A DNA stretch of 64,000 bases from Dermatophagoides farinae. Its lineage: Eukaryota; Arthropoda; Arachnida; Sarcoptiformes; Pyroglyphidae. Every line of letters starts with the position of its first letter. Within the stretch, counting starts at the first letter, position 1. The stretch is taken from positions 7,068,001 through 7,132,000 of the forward strand of contig NC_134678.1 in NCBI RefSeq assembly GCF_024713945.1, read 5' to 3'. Shown piece after piece: positions 31,329 through 41,800 of the stretch. The notes below the pieces were generated by a model, which saw only the letters and a program-made list of their open reading frames with translations, had not been told where the DNA came from and did no database searches. The position numbers were made by a program, and so were the translations under genes.

Positions 31329-33168
31329 GTAATTTTGTTTTCAAGAAATTTTTGTAAATTTTAATTTGAGATTGAAATTTTTTTCAAAAAAAAAAAAAAA
31401 AAGAAAAAGAAAAAATAAAATTTTCAACAAATCACCACAAATGCCATCTATCGCTGGATGAAGTGAAACCCATGTTAAACAAAAGAAATCTAAATATACG
31501 CTTATCACGCTTAACACTCTCGCAAATCGACCAGCTTTTTTACGAAGGAGAGGCACATGCAAAAAAATTGGCAATGCCGCTACCAATTCTGGTGATGATG
31601 ATGCATGCGAGATTTTTCCGATTTGTACTTTAAAAATAAATCAACGGACTAGCAATCTATGAAAATGTTGAATTTTTTGTCATTTCGATTGTTTCGATTG
31701 TTTTCACAAAACATATGTGAATTTGGACATAGATATTATTTAAACCCATCCCAAATTATCATTATCCATCGAGTATCTGGGATCTATGATCTACGTATAC
31801 TTGATCAATAAAGCTTTATATTTCAATAGTGTCCAATCCTCAACCATAGCTGCGAACGTATTATCATCGATACAATCATTACGATGATGTCGAGATCATC
31901 GTAAATTATTACATATATATGATCTTAAATTAAAATATTGACATTCCTAACCGGCCCAAACTTTGGCACAGACATATTGTCCGGTCACTGCTTTGGGCCC
32001 ATGGATTCACCTTATAAAACAACGAATCATGAATTTCATCTTGATTGATAAAAGGAGATCCACGGGTTCAAAGTGGTTGGCCGGACTCGCCGACATAATG
32101 GGTCCACGATTTTTCGAATTATGCTTGTGACCATCAATCAAAAAACTATTGCGACAATCATCATCTTTTTCAATCCCGCTGAAGTTCATTTTTACGAAAC
32201 AAAGCGCTTGGAATTTTCGTTTAATCAACTGAAGCAATCGACGGACTGGGAGAAGTCATAAAAATCGATTGATCGACCATTATGTCAATCTTATTACTCC
32301 ATCACAAAATTTGGATATGGATTTCCGATGTACGTTGTCATCATCGTTATTTATGGGTAGATTTCAACATTTATAATGTCAATTGCCATCGTTATATCGT
32401 TTCTATCCAATATAATTCATTTTTGTTTCATTGTTATATTGATCTTCATCCTTATAATTTTGACAAATAAAAGTTTTGTTTATTGAGATTCGTTGATTTA
32501 TTTATATTTACTTACCAAAAAAAAAAATAAATAAATTGAAGAATTTCAAAATAAAATAAAAATATTTATAAATCAAACTTAAAAAAATTTCAAATCAATA
32601 TGCAAAAAATGCGTAACAACCTTTATGAACGGCAACGAGTGCACCGAATCCCGTGCAAATGAGTCGAACAAGTGATTTGACCGTTTCGTTTTCGAGTTCG
32701 AAATTTTGCTTGCATGTGCAAATTTTAATTTCATGAATTTTGACTTCGTAAATTCATATTCAAGAAAGACTCAAATTAAATGATGAATCATGGCAATATT
32801 CATCAATTTTTTTCAACTGTTGGAATCGGATAATCAAACCGATCAACTTGATTTATTTCTAAAGTTAAGTAAGAACAAAAATTTAATAAATTTCAACCGA
32901 ATTTCCATTTTTGTTTCAATTTAGACAACCACTTTTCAAGGCTGGAAAGGTATTGTTTTATCATCATCTTTCCTAATAACCTCATAGAACATAATGAAAC
33001 GTGTTCCAATTTTGATACCTGAATAATCAAAAATTTATTCTAAATGACTGATCGATGATCATATTGAGACTTAATTGACGACCATTTCAATGAAACGAAT
33101 TAAACAAAGGCTTAAAACTTCAAATTGATTCGAATGCTTTAACGACTAAATCATTCGATAAAGACCTA
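31329..33168. other. Gene-poor stretch downstream of PSMD12
   Basis: It is less repetitive than other intergenic DNA. A block at about 31940-32240 is richer in GC and contains GGCCCAAA/TTTGGGCC inverted arms at about 31953 and 31993. Short open frames occur on both strands but none has a recognisable domain. At 32788 a short frame starting MAIFINFFQLLESDNQ is followed by a possible 5' splice site and a possible second piece (NNHFSRLER); I cannot tell whether this is a gene remnant. Confidence 0.4.
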
Positions 33169-33944
33169 ATCAATCGATGATCATTTTTACCGAAAAACTA
33201 CAACGGCAAATTCTGGCCATTCTCATTGTTGGTGCTCTCTCAAAATGCCGAAAAAAAATCCCGAAAAAAACCCTCATTGTTTCCTATGAGCATAACATTT
33301 CGTTAGCAAGGTAATCTGGTATTTCTTAATTGAGTTTTAGAATTTTGATTACCGAATTTGAGCAATTTAATTCCCTTGCCCAAGATTCATTTATATTGGC
33401 CGAAATCATCGAAATTGACAGTCAAAGAAAAAGTATTTATTTTCTCAAAGTTTATATTGAACGAATAATGGCTCTTTATCCAATCGGTGAATTACATTCC
33501 ATCAATCTACTCTTCTAACTTGATCCAATTTATCACGACCGAGTAGAATTATTGTGAACACGAGGTAAGTTATGTAAATACCGGATTTTTTTTTTGATAT
33601 TTTTCATTTTTCAATCAGTGCCTCATTCATCGTTCATCATTGCTCGCATGAAGATGAATCATTTCTAATTTTCGTCGTTCTGGTTAATGGATCTGGATAT
33701 TCAAATGAATCTTTTTCAAGCTCAAATGATGGTAAATTTCTTTATTTTAACAACAACCCTTCTAATTCTCATTTTTCAATCTGAGCAATGAACTTTGACA
33801 AACCATGCCAATTCGGAAGAAATTTCTTTACGAAAAACATCAAGTCAAAACTGAAGATATGAATGTTGAATTGTCATGAATTTTTACCGAAAGACTTTGA
33901 AAGGCAACATTAACAACTTTCGTAAGGAAATTCTTAAGAATTAA

Positions 33945-34027
33945 CCCTTAGCACTCGGACAGAAAAATCCGAGTTCTATTTTAGAACTTACAATGTCCCC
34001 TCTACGGGGACATCCGAGTGCAAAGGG
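33945..34027. mobile_element. piggyBac-like MITE, 83 bp, in TTAA target sites
   Basis: The element begins CCCTTAGCACTCGGA and ends TCCGAGTGCAAAGGG, terminal inverted repeats matching at 14 of 15 positions. It is flanked on both sides by TTAA (33941-33944 and 34028-34031), the target duplication used by piggyBac transposases, whose ends begin CCC. Inside is a second hairpin, TGTCCCC/GGGGACA. No coding capacity. The near-perfect ends suggest a fairly young insertion. Confidence 0.8.
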
Positions 34028-35124
34028 TTAAAATTATTGATTGGCGACCAAGTACAATCATTGTCAACACGAAAATCAATCAATAGGATGGATTCAATTT
34101 TCATCGTTTTGATCAATGGTTCGAATGAATCTTCAATTGATGGTAATCAATTTATTTTCAACAACACTTATTCTTTTTCTTATTTTCTTATCCTCCCGAT
34201 CAGATCATAACTCTCTCCAACGTTGAAAATAATTGAAAATTCAAAATCAATTGATCGAATTTCAGTCAACTCGGATTATCAATCGATTATTCATTGAAAA
34301 TCCACACTCGCAAATTTTAGCCATTCCCGATTTTTCAGTAAGTATAACATTTCGTTAAAAGCTTCAATCTGACATTTTTTATAATTGAGTTTCAGAAACT
34401 TGATTACCAAATTTGAAAAATATGATTTCTTGACTCAAGATTCGCTGAATGAAATACCTCGAGATTGTTACGAAGAAAAAACTCGTGAAATAATTAATAT
34501 TGAGCCATTATAATCAAGTGTTTCCCATCAATATTCTTATCTATCAATCATTCCGATTTCTCATAATGATAATTGTTGTCAACAAAAGGTCAGTTATGGA
34601 AATACATAATTTTTTCCATATTATTCTTCATTTTTTTCAGGTTTTTAGTCAAAACTCTGAAGATGTAAAATTATCATCAAGAAATTCAAAGGCATGTTTT
34701 GAACTTGGTCTCTTTTGAACGTTTTGATTCAATGATGCTACTTTTCAAGACAGAGATGAACATTATGATTAGTCGAAACATATGCGTACATAACTTGACT
34801 TATTTATTTATTGACTGTTATCTCGACTTGCCAATTTGAACTCGGCCACTTGTTGACATGTTTGATTCTTGACATCCACTTTGACTTGGCCACTTTGACT
34901 TATTCACTTGATTGATTTTTGTACCAATCGACTTTTCATCAAAATGCTCATCTCTGTCTCGAAATGTTCAATCAATGAATCATAATTATTGATTGACGAT
35001 CAAGTTCAATCTTTGCCACATTCATCCGTCACACACATTGGCTACATGAAAATAAATCATTTCGATGGATTCGAATTCTCATCGCTCTGATCAAAGGATC
35101 TGGATATTCAGGCGAATCTTTAAA

Positions 35125-35567
35125 TTAATGGTAAATTTCTTTATTTCAACGTGACTTATTCTAATTCTCATTCACATTCTAATTTCAGATCGTAACTTGG
35201 GAATAATGAAAATCATAGATGAGCACAACATTCTGGATGAATGGTAAATGATTGAATTTTCATCAACTCATATTCTAATTACCATTTCTTTTGTTAGACA
35301 TTAACAAGTGCACGATCGCCGAATGATCAATCAGTCAAAGTCAATCTGGCCATCTCAACTTTTCTTCATCATCATTTACCAGAATATGGATAACCGAGTG
35401 AAGACCCTTGAAATAAATGTAAATTATTCAATTTTTATCAATTCCGATTCTAATTATCTTTTCCATTCACAGGCATCCATTGGATTATCCAAATTCTCTG
35501 GCTTCATTTTATAATTTATCTCAAAAATTCGACCGTTTCATCAATTTGTGGCTTTTAATTTGAATTT
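35125..35567. repeat. Tandem unit 1 of exon-like array
   Basis: It begins ttaatggtaaatttctttat and ends at the motif caaaaattcgaccgttt plus tail. It contains three splice-like boundaries (ttcag|atc, ttag|acat, acag|gcatcc) repeated at matching places in unit 2. Confidence 0.7.
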
Positions 35568-35597
35568 GTGTCAGAGAATTGTCATGATTTTGATCAA

Positions 35598-36160
35598 TTA
35601 ATGGTAAATTTCTTTATTTCAACGTGACTTATTCTAATTCTCATTCACATTCTAATTTCAGATCATAACTATAAAATATTGAACATCATCATAGAGGAAT
35701 ACAACATTCTGGATTAATGGTAAATGATTGAATTTTTATCAACTCAGATTCTAAATTACAATTCTTTTTCTTAGACATCAATAAATGTTCCTGCAAGATC
35801 GCCGAATCATCAATAAGTCAATCTGGCCATTTGTCTGACCATCTCCACTTTTCATCACCATCATTTCTGAGGATATGGATAATCGAATGGAGATTCTCGA
35901 AATAAATGTAAATTATTGAATTTCTATTAATTCTGATTCTAATTATCTTTTTCATTCGCAGGCCTCGATTGGATTATCAGAATTCAGATGATATTTTGGT
36001 AGCCAGCACCAATGAAAATGAACATAAAGAGCATCTTAAAATGGTTTTCGACCGATTACAACAAAACGGTATCACAATCAATGTAAACAAATGCAAATTA
36101 CATTGATTGTACCTCAAAATTCGACCGTTTTATCAATTTGAAACTTTTAATTTGAATTTT
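35598..36160. repeat. Tandem unit 2 of exon-like array, with inserted fossil
   Basis: It follows unit 1 in the same order with scattered substitutions. Relative to unit 1 it has about 120 extra bases near its end, where a retroelement fossil lies (35985-36105), after which the shared motif cctcaaaattcgaccgttt resumes. Confidence 0.7.
35985..36105 (+). mobile_element. Ty3/gypsy reverse-transcriptase fossil (fragment)
   Basis: A short stretch reads as the part of a Ty3/gypsy (Metaviridae) reverse transcriptase around the catalytic DD box and the following helix (DDILVAS, then NGITINVNKCKL). No LTRs, gag, protease or integrase are visible nearby, so this is an isolated broken fragment. It lies inside the second tandem unit and is absent from the first. 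Age cannot be read from so short a piece; the lack of LTRs suggests it is old. Confidence 0.75.
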
Positions 36161-36569
36161 TATTTTTTATTTTATCTTATAATAATTTTTTAATTTCCGG
36201 ATTTATTCCGAAAATCAATAAAACAATCGTTTAATGAAACAATCAAAAAAAATCTGGATACTATCGATTGTCATGAAAGTCACGTGATTTGTTGAAACTA
36301 AAAACAATCGAAAAAAATTGCGATACCATCGGCTAAATCGCCCAAAGCGACTCACCTGATTTTTTGAGAATTCTGACCGTTCATTTCTATGCTTCCAACA
36401 TTGTTACTTTGGCTGTACAAATTTTCTCTCATTTTTTTCGTAACTATTTTCTATGCTTCTTGTTCACTCCTCAGTTTCGAAAAAAAAAATAAAAAATTCA
36501 ACCAACCGAATGATTTTGGTGTTTAACAACGCGACGACACAAAGCAAGTTATACGTCGATTTTCAAGCG

Positions 36570-36591
36570 CACACACACACACACACACACC
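36570..36591. repeat. CA microsatellite upstream of UBE2G1
   Basis: A (CA)n run about 310 bp before the UBE2G1 start codon, followed by CAG/GCTG-rich sequence. Confidence 0.9.
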
Positions 36592-36900
36592 ATTTCATAG
36601 CAGCGGCAGCAGGCCTGATTTTTTTTGTTGTATGTTTGAGTGTGTTTTATGTTTCATGTTGTGTTCGAAAGTATTAGCTGCTGCTGTTGCTGACAAATAT
36701 TAGTGAGTTTTATCAAAGAATTTTTTTTTTTCGTTTATAAATTCAAAATTCTTTTCAATAATCATCAATTCCGATGTGATTTATGTGATTGTTTATTAAT
36801 CAACAATACAATCACATTATTATCCATCAATTAAAGATACACCATACAGATAATCAACTACAATAAACAAAAACGATTGTTCAAAAAAAAAAAAAAAATT

Positions 36901-37699
36901 ATGGCTGAATTACAGTCCAGTTTATTACTACGAAAACAATTAAATGGTTAGTTTCTATGTGTGTGATTTTGATTTTTTAATCGATTTAAAATTTTTCTTT
37001 TTTTAAAAAAACAAATCATTATAGATCTAAAGAAAAATCCTGTTGAAGGATTTTCCGCCGGCCTTTGTGATGATAGCGATATTTACAATTGGGAAGTGCT
37101 AATTATTGGTCCACCTGATACACTATAGTATGTTTTTTTTTTCTATACAATCAATTTGATTAATTTTAATTTTTTTTTCTCTCATTCACACACTTGATAA
37201 ATAAAAATAGTGAAGGAGGTTTTTTCAAAGCAAATCTTACATTTCCAAAAGAGTATCCATTGAAACCGCCTAAGATGCGTTTTTTGACCGAAATATGGCA
37301 TCCAAATAGTATGTTGTTGTTTTGATTATCTTTTTTGTCATTCATGTAAAATTTTTTTTCCGTCGTCATAGTCGATAAGAATGGTAATGTTTGTATATCG
37401 ATTCTACATGAACCTGGTGATGATCGTTTTGGTTATGAAAAAGCATCCGAACGTTGGCTACCGGTACATACAGTCGAAACTATTCTAATCTCAGTCATTT
37501 CAATGTTAGCCGATCCAAATGATGAATCACCAGCCAATGTTGATGCAGCGGTATGTTATTTATTTTTTTCATTAATTTTCTACTTTAAATTTAAAAAAAA
37601 ATTCACCTCAACATTATACAGAAAGAATGGCGACAAAATTATCAAAATTTCAAAAGGAGAGTTGCTCAATGCGTAAGGAAAAGTCAAGAAATGGATTAA
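36901..37699 (+). CDS. UBE2G1: Ubiquitin-conjugating enzyme E2 G1
   Basis: Five exons (36901-36946, 37025-37127, 37211-37308, 37372-37550, 37622-37699) encode 167 residues, close to the 170 of human UBE2G1. It takes ubiquitin from E1 on a cysteine thioester and passes it to E3-bound targets, with a known preference for Lys48 chains and cullin-RING substrates. The UBC fold is complete: [34 protein letters not shown], the HPN motif at 80-82, active-site Cys90 in [11 protein letters not shown], the acidic loop insertion [14 protein letters not shown] typical of the G class, and the C-terminal CVRKSQE. All introns are 63-84 bp. The ATG follows an A-rich leader. Confidence 0.97.
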
Positions 37700-38269
37700 T
37701 AACGTAGCCTCCATATGATTGAATCTGATCGTCGTATGATCGGAAAATCAAGTTTTTCAAATTCAATATTCTCTTTATAGGTAAACAAAAAAAAACAACA
37801 AAAAATGATGAAAAAAAAACTTTTATTCGATGATTTAATATCTTGATCACATGCATACCACATTTGCAAAAAAAAAAAATACATTTCTCAGACATTTTTT
37901 TCACATGATTGTCACATTCACACACACACACACACACACACATATAAAATTTCAATTTTAAAAAAATTGTAAATTATGTTACAATCATTAATTTCACTTG
38001 TAAAACACACACACAAATGAAATTATTCAATTTTAGAATGTTGTTGATGATATTCGGATATTTGGATTTTCTTTTTTCCAAAAAATCAAGAATGGTGGAA
38101 TATATTCACCTCAAACTATACACACATTATCTTGTAATTACTTTTGTAACTTACATTTATACAACAATTATTATAATAATAATAACCTAATTATAATTAA
38201 TAAAAAATTTTAAAATAAATTATTTAAAAATTAATGCAACAAAATATTAATTTATGAATTTAAAAAAAA
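37700..38269. other. UBE2G1 3' flank
   Basis: The flank is AT-rich, with a (CA)n run at 37919-37942 and several AATAAA-like sites around 38185-38220. No gene seen. Confidence 0.6.
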
Positions 38270-38425
38270 GGGCCTAGCCGGGAATTGAACCCGGGACCTC
38301 GCGCATTTACGTTAATTTTTTTTGCATTTCAAACTAGTACAAATTCTCACATAGAGAAAATGTAGTAGTGGTGGTAGAAGCAAAGAAAACCCGAAGCGCA
38401 AATTATACCACTAAACCACTAGGCC
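38270..38425 (-). tRNA. tRNA-Pro (anticodon CGG) with 84-nt intron
   Basis: Minus-strand exons 38425-38390 and 38305-38270 form a 72-nt cloverleaf. The acceptor GGCCTAG pairs perfectly with CTAGGCC; the D arm GTTTAGTGGTATAATT matches the eukaryotic tRNA-Pro form; the anticodon stem TGCGC/GCGCG has one T-G wobble; the loop is TT-CGG-G-T; the T arm CCGGG-TTCAATT-CCCGG is perfect; the discriminator is C. The anticodon bases are at 38393-38391. The intron (38389-38306) starts right after G37, the canonical place. A run of T follows the 3' end (Pol III stop). CCA is not encoded, as expected in a eukaryote. Confidence 0.92.
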
Positions 38426-38879
38426 GCTCATTTATATTAGCCAGGGGGCGCCACCTGCAACCAAAACTCGGAGTTTTCAAGTTTTCAACTTGGAGTTTTC
38501 AGCTGGTTGCGACCCAACTAGGCTGAACAATAATATAAGAAAAAATTACTCTGGTTTCCTACTGAGGAACCGATTTATTGGTGATTTTTTTTCAAAGAAT
38601 TAATTTTAAACTCACACATCAATGGATAATTTTTTTCTTATTGAATGAAAAATCAGACAATAATCGTTTGAAGAAAAACAAAATATCAAAGATTTTGAAA
38701 TTTATCGAATAGTTCCGACATTGGCTCCTGGATGGCGTAGTCGAATCTTGTTGCATGTGAGCCGCTCGAATTTTACGAGTTTGAGTTCATCTTTTTCATC
38801 AATTGGTTATAATTGAGAATATATATGTCATCAGAATAATAATTTCATTTCCGGCCTTCAATTTCATCATTTAATAATA
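38426..38879. other. Region between tRNA-Pro and INTS1
   Basis: It contains inverted arms GCAACC/GGTTGC (about 38456 and 38504) enclosing repeated AACT...GGAGTTTTC motifs. A tRNA-like stretch with weak A-box (TGGCGTAGTCG) and B-box (AGTTTGAGTTC) similarity lies at about 38720-38795. The INTS1 promoter is presumably here. Confidence 0.4.
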
Positions 38880-41800
38880 ATGTCAAACAAACGTGGCAAT
38901 AAAAAACATATGGCTCCATTGAGTCAGGATCTTTTTGCTCTTGGTGGTAAGTTGATTCGTTCATCAAATTTTTTTTTTTTTTTTTGAAGAATTTAATTAT
39001 TCTGATTAATCATTTCCATTGAAAATCTAGCCACTACATCTGCACCAACAAGTCAGGTAAAATTACCGGCTAAACGAAATGAACCATTTCAAGCTCCAAT
39101 ATCATCAATGTCACCAAAACGACCGAAATTAAATTCACCGATATCACAATCAATGATTGGATCGTCATCATCGTTGGTTCAACCATCGCAACAGGTTCAA
39201 CCTGCATCACAGCAATCAAAACTTCGATCATGGGAAGAGAAAGCCATTATCGTACCGACAACCGAATTGAAAGATAAAATCTTACAATATGATAGTGAAT
39301 CCGATTCCGAAGAAATGATCGAACGTTTATTATGTGGTGCAGTGAAACAATTACGTGAACAGAAAACAAAACCAGATTCTTGTTTGGTTTTTACATTGCT
39401 TTATCTGGCCAAAATACGGCCATTATTTTTCTGTTCAAACATTATTGTCGAAGCATTCGCATCATTATTAAGTCGTGAACATTTGTTTTATTTCAAAACA
39501 AAAAACAATATGGTTCCAGTATTACTTATAAATCTATTTTATCATGCATTTCATGATGAAAATTCATGGCCCGAATTATTCATCCGATTATATGTTGAAG
39601 ATTCACTTGGTGATCGAATCTGGGTAGATAATGAAGAATGTAAAGATTTTGTTGAAATAATTGTTGCATCATTTCGTACGAAACTGCCGCCTAAATCATT
39701 GCTACAAACATCAGATGTTTTGAATATAACAACCAAACATCAGATGGAATCATCACCAAATCTTACACTTAGTGGTTCATCATCCATTGGTGGTGAAGAT
39801 AGTGTTGGAGAAGAATCATGTTCATCAACAACGTCATTATTTTGTGAACAAAATCGTGATATTGGTCAACAACCAATAACATCCAGATATTTGGATAATG
39901 AACCAGAAATTATTCAATATGTTGTCGAAGTTATCAATGAAAATCTTTTACGACGACAAACCATTAGTGATGTTAGCCGTAATATGCTTAAATTATTGAT
40001 AGCAACAGCTGGTTTACGAAATGTTCGTTTATTGGTTGCACAAAAATTAGAGTTATGGTTTCAGAATCCAAAACTTACAAGACCAGCACAAGATCTTCTA
40101 TTAACGATATTCTTGAATTGTGATGAGAAAGATATTGATACATTGAATCATTTGTTGAAAATTCGTTTGAAACAAAAACCATATATTAGTCATTTTTGTG
40201 TTTGTTTCAAAGAATTACTACAACAAAAGAATGGTACATTCGATATTGTTATGCGAATATTGCTCACCAACGAATTGAATGGTATTCGTAATTTAAACAA
40301 CATACAAATGTTATCCATTATGTTTCAACATAATTCATTGGATGCTGCGAAAATTTTGGCCAAATTTTTCATATCAACAATTTTCACCAAAGAAGATCAT
40401 CTCCGATTATTACGTTCATTACTTCGTGAAATTGTTCGATCACTGAAATCTGAGCCGATAAATTATTATTGTTTTGTTTCTACATTGATCTATGAATTTC
40501 GTCGTGTTATGTTGGACAACAACATAAAATTTGATTATTCACGTGAAAAAGTGATCAATGAAGTTGTCGATATTATAACGATGACGATATTTTTATCGGT
40601 CAATCAAAATATTCGTGAATCATTTGCACGGCCTGAACGAAAAGAAATTATGCGTGCATTTCAGATGAACATTACACTTGTACAAAGTGAAACGATTGCA
40701 TGGATCAAAGAGATTACATATAATAAACTTGGTCTTGAAGATAAAGAATCGTTGCTACGAATTTTGCGTAAATTATTAATACTCGAACCTATGGATTTCT
40801 ATTGTAAACTTGATAATTGGCCGCAAGAAACTGAACGTCTTAACATTTATCGTATAACCAGTGAAGGGATCCCATTGGCCGAAGAATCGGTAAAAAATAT
40901 CCTGTCAATGGGTTTTCATCCTGAAGTTTCCCTTTCACTACAAGATGGTTTCGAACTAATATGGACATTAATACATCATGCAACCATGAATTTTGATGGC
41001 GATATGAATCATCCGGTATTATTGTTTACCGATCCGAAAATTATCGACCTGTTATTCAGTTGTTGTGAATACGTATGTCCGGATAATGCTCCATTGCCGG
41101 AAAATTATCAGCCACCTAAATTGGCTCGTGTCGATCTTTATTGGAAAGTTTGGTTCATGCTTGTTATTATTGCTGCTCATCTACCATCGACATTTGGCAA
41201 ATCAGCATGGAATGCATTTCCAACATTTCAAACTTTAATCGAAATGGCCATTACAAATTGTTTTCAATTTCCACCCAAAAGTATGGACAATGATGAAATG
41301 CAAAACAAGATCCTACAATATAATCAATTTGAAAAGATGAAAATTCTTGAATTCGAATCATATTTGGCACGTGATCAAGAGATAAATGAATCAAATAGTT
41401 ATCTGATTTCATCGTTAATAACATTGGATCCATGTTCAATACCACGACGGCCACCAAATCCAATATTGAATGATTATAAATTATTATGTACAAACAATAC
41501 AAATTATCGTCTATGTCATTTGCTATGTCAAAGTCGTGAACCAGATTTTCTGTTGATAATCATCGATAAACAACAGAATCATATTTCATCAAATTCATCA
41601 CAATTTTATCATTCATCACTGAATTGGTTAATTGATCTAGTAGAATCATATGAAAGTAATTATGGTCTACTACCTGTTCAATGTTTATGCGAATTTCTAT
41701 TGAAACAGGTTGCCGAAGAAGCACATGTACAATCGGCAAACAGTGGCGCCGATATAAGTAAATTGGAAAAAGTCAAAAAAAAAGAAAAACGACGAAAATT

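Larger units (their letters stand above)
33169..36165 (+). repeat. Decaying array of exon-like tandem duplications
   Basis: Several blocks recur with drift. One (cgtt-ctg-gttaatggatctggatattc and relatives) appears near 33670, 34105, 35080 and, cut short, 35585; one (taacatttcgtta... aattgag-tttcag) appears near 33290 and 34345; and a longer one is duplicated at 35125 and 35598. The blocks look like short exons with gtaaat-type donors and ttcag/ttag/acag acceptors. The best readable peptide is at about 33330-33515 (ITEFEQFNSLAQDSFILAEI). I do not recognise any family; most copies carry stops, so the array is probably a dead multi-copy gene or non-coding transcript. Confidence 0.5.

Noticed and set aside
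31341-31586. 81-codon minus-strand frame after PSMD12
   Set aside because: It is a poly-A derived Phe/Leu-rich frame without domain or homologous look.
32007-32261. Opposing open frames in a GC-richer block
   Set aside because: No family recognised on either strand; could be transposon debris but nothing supports a specific call.
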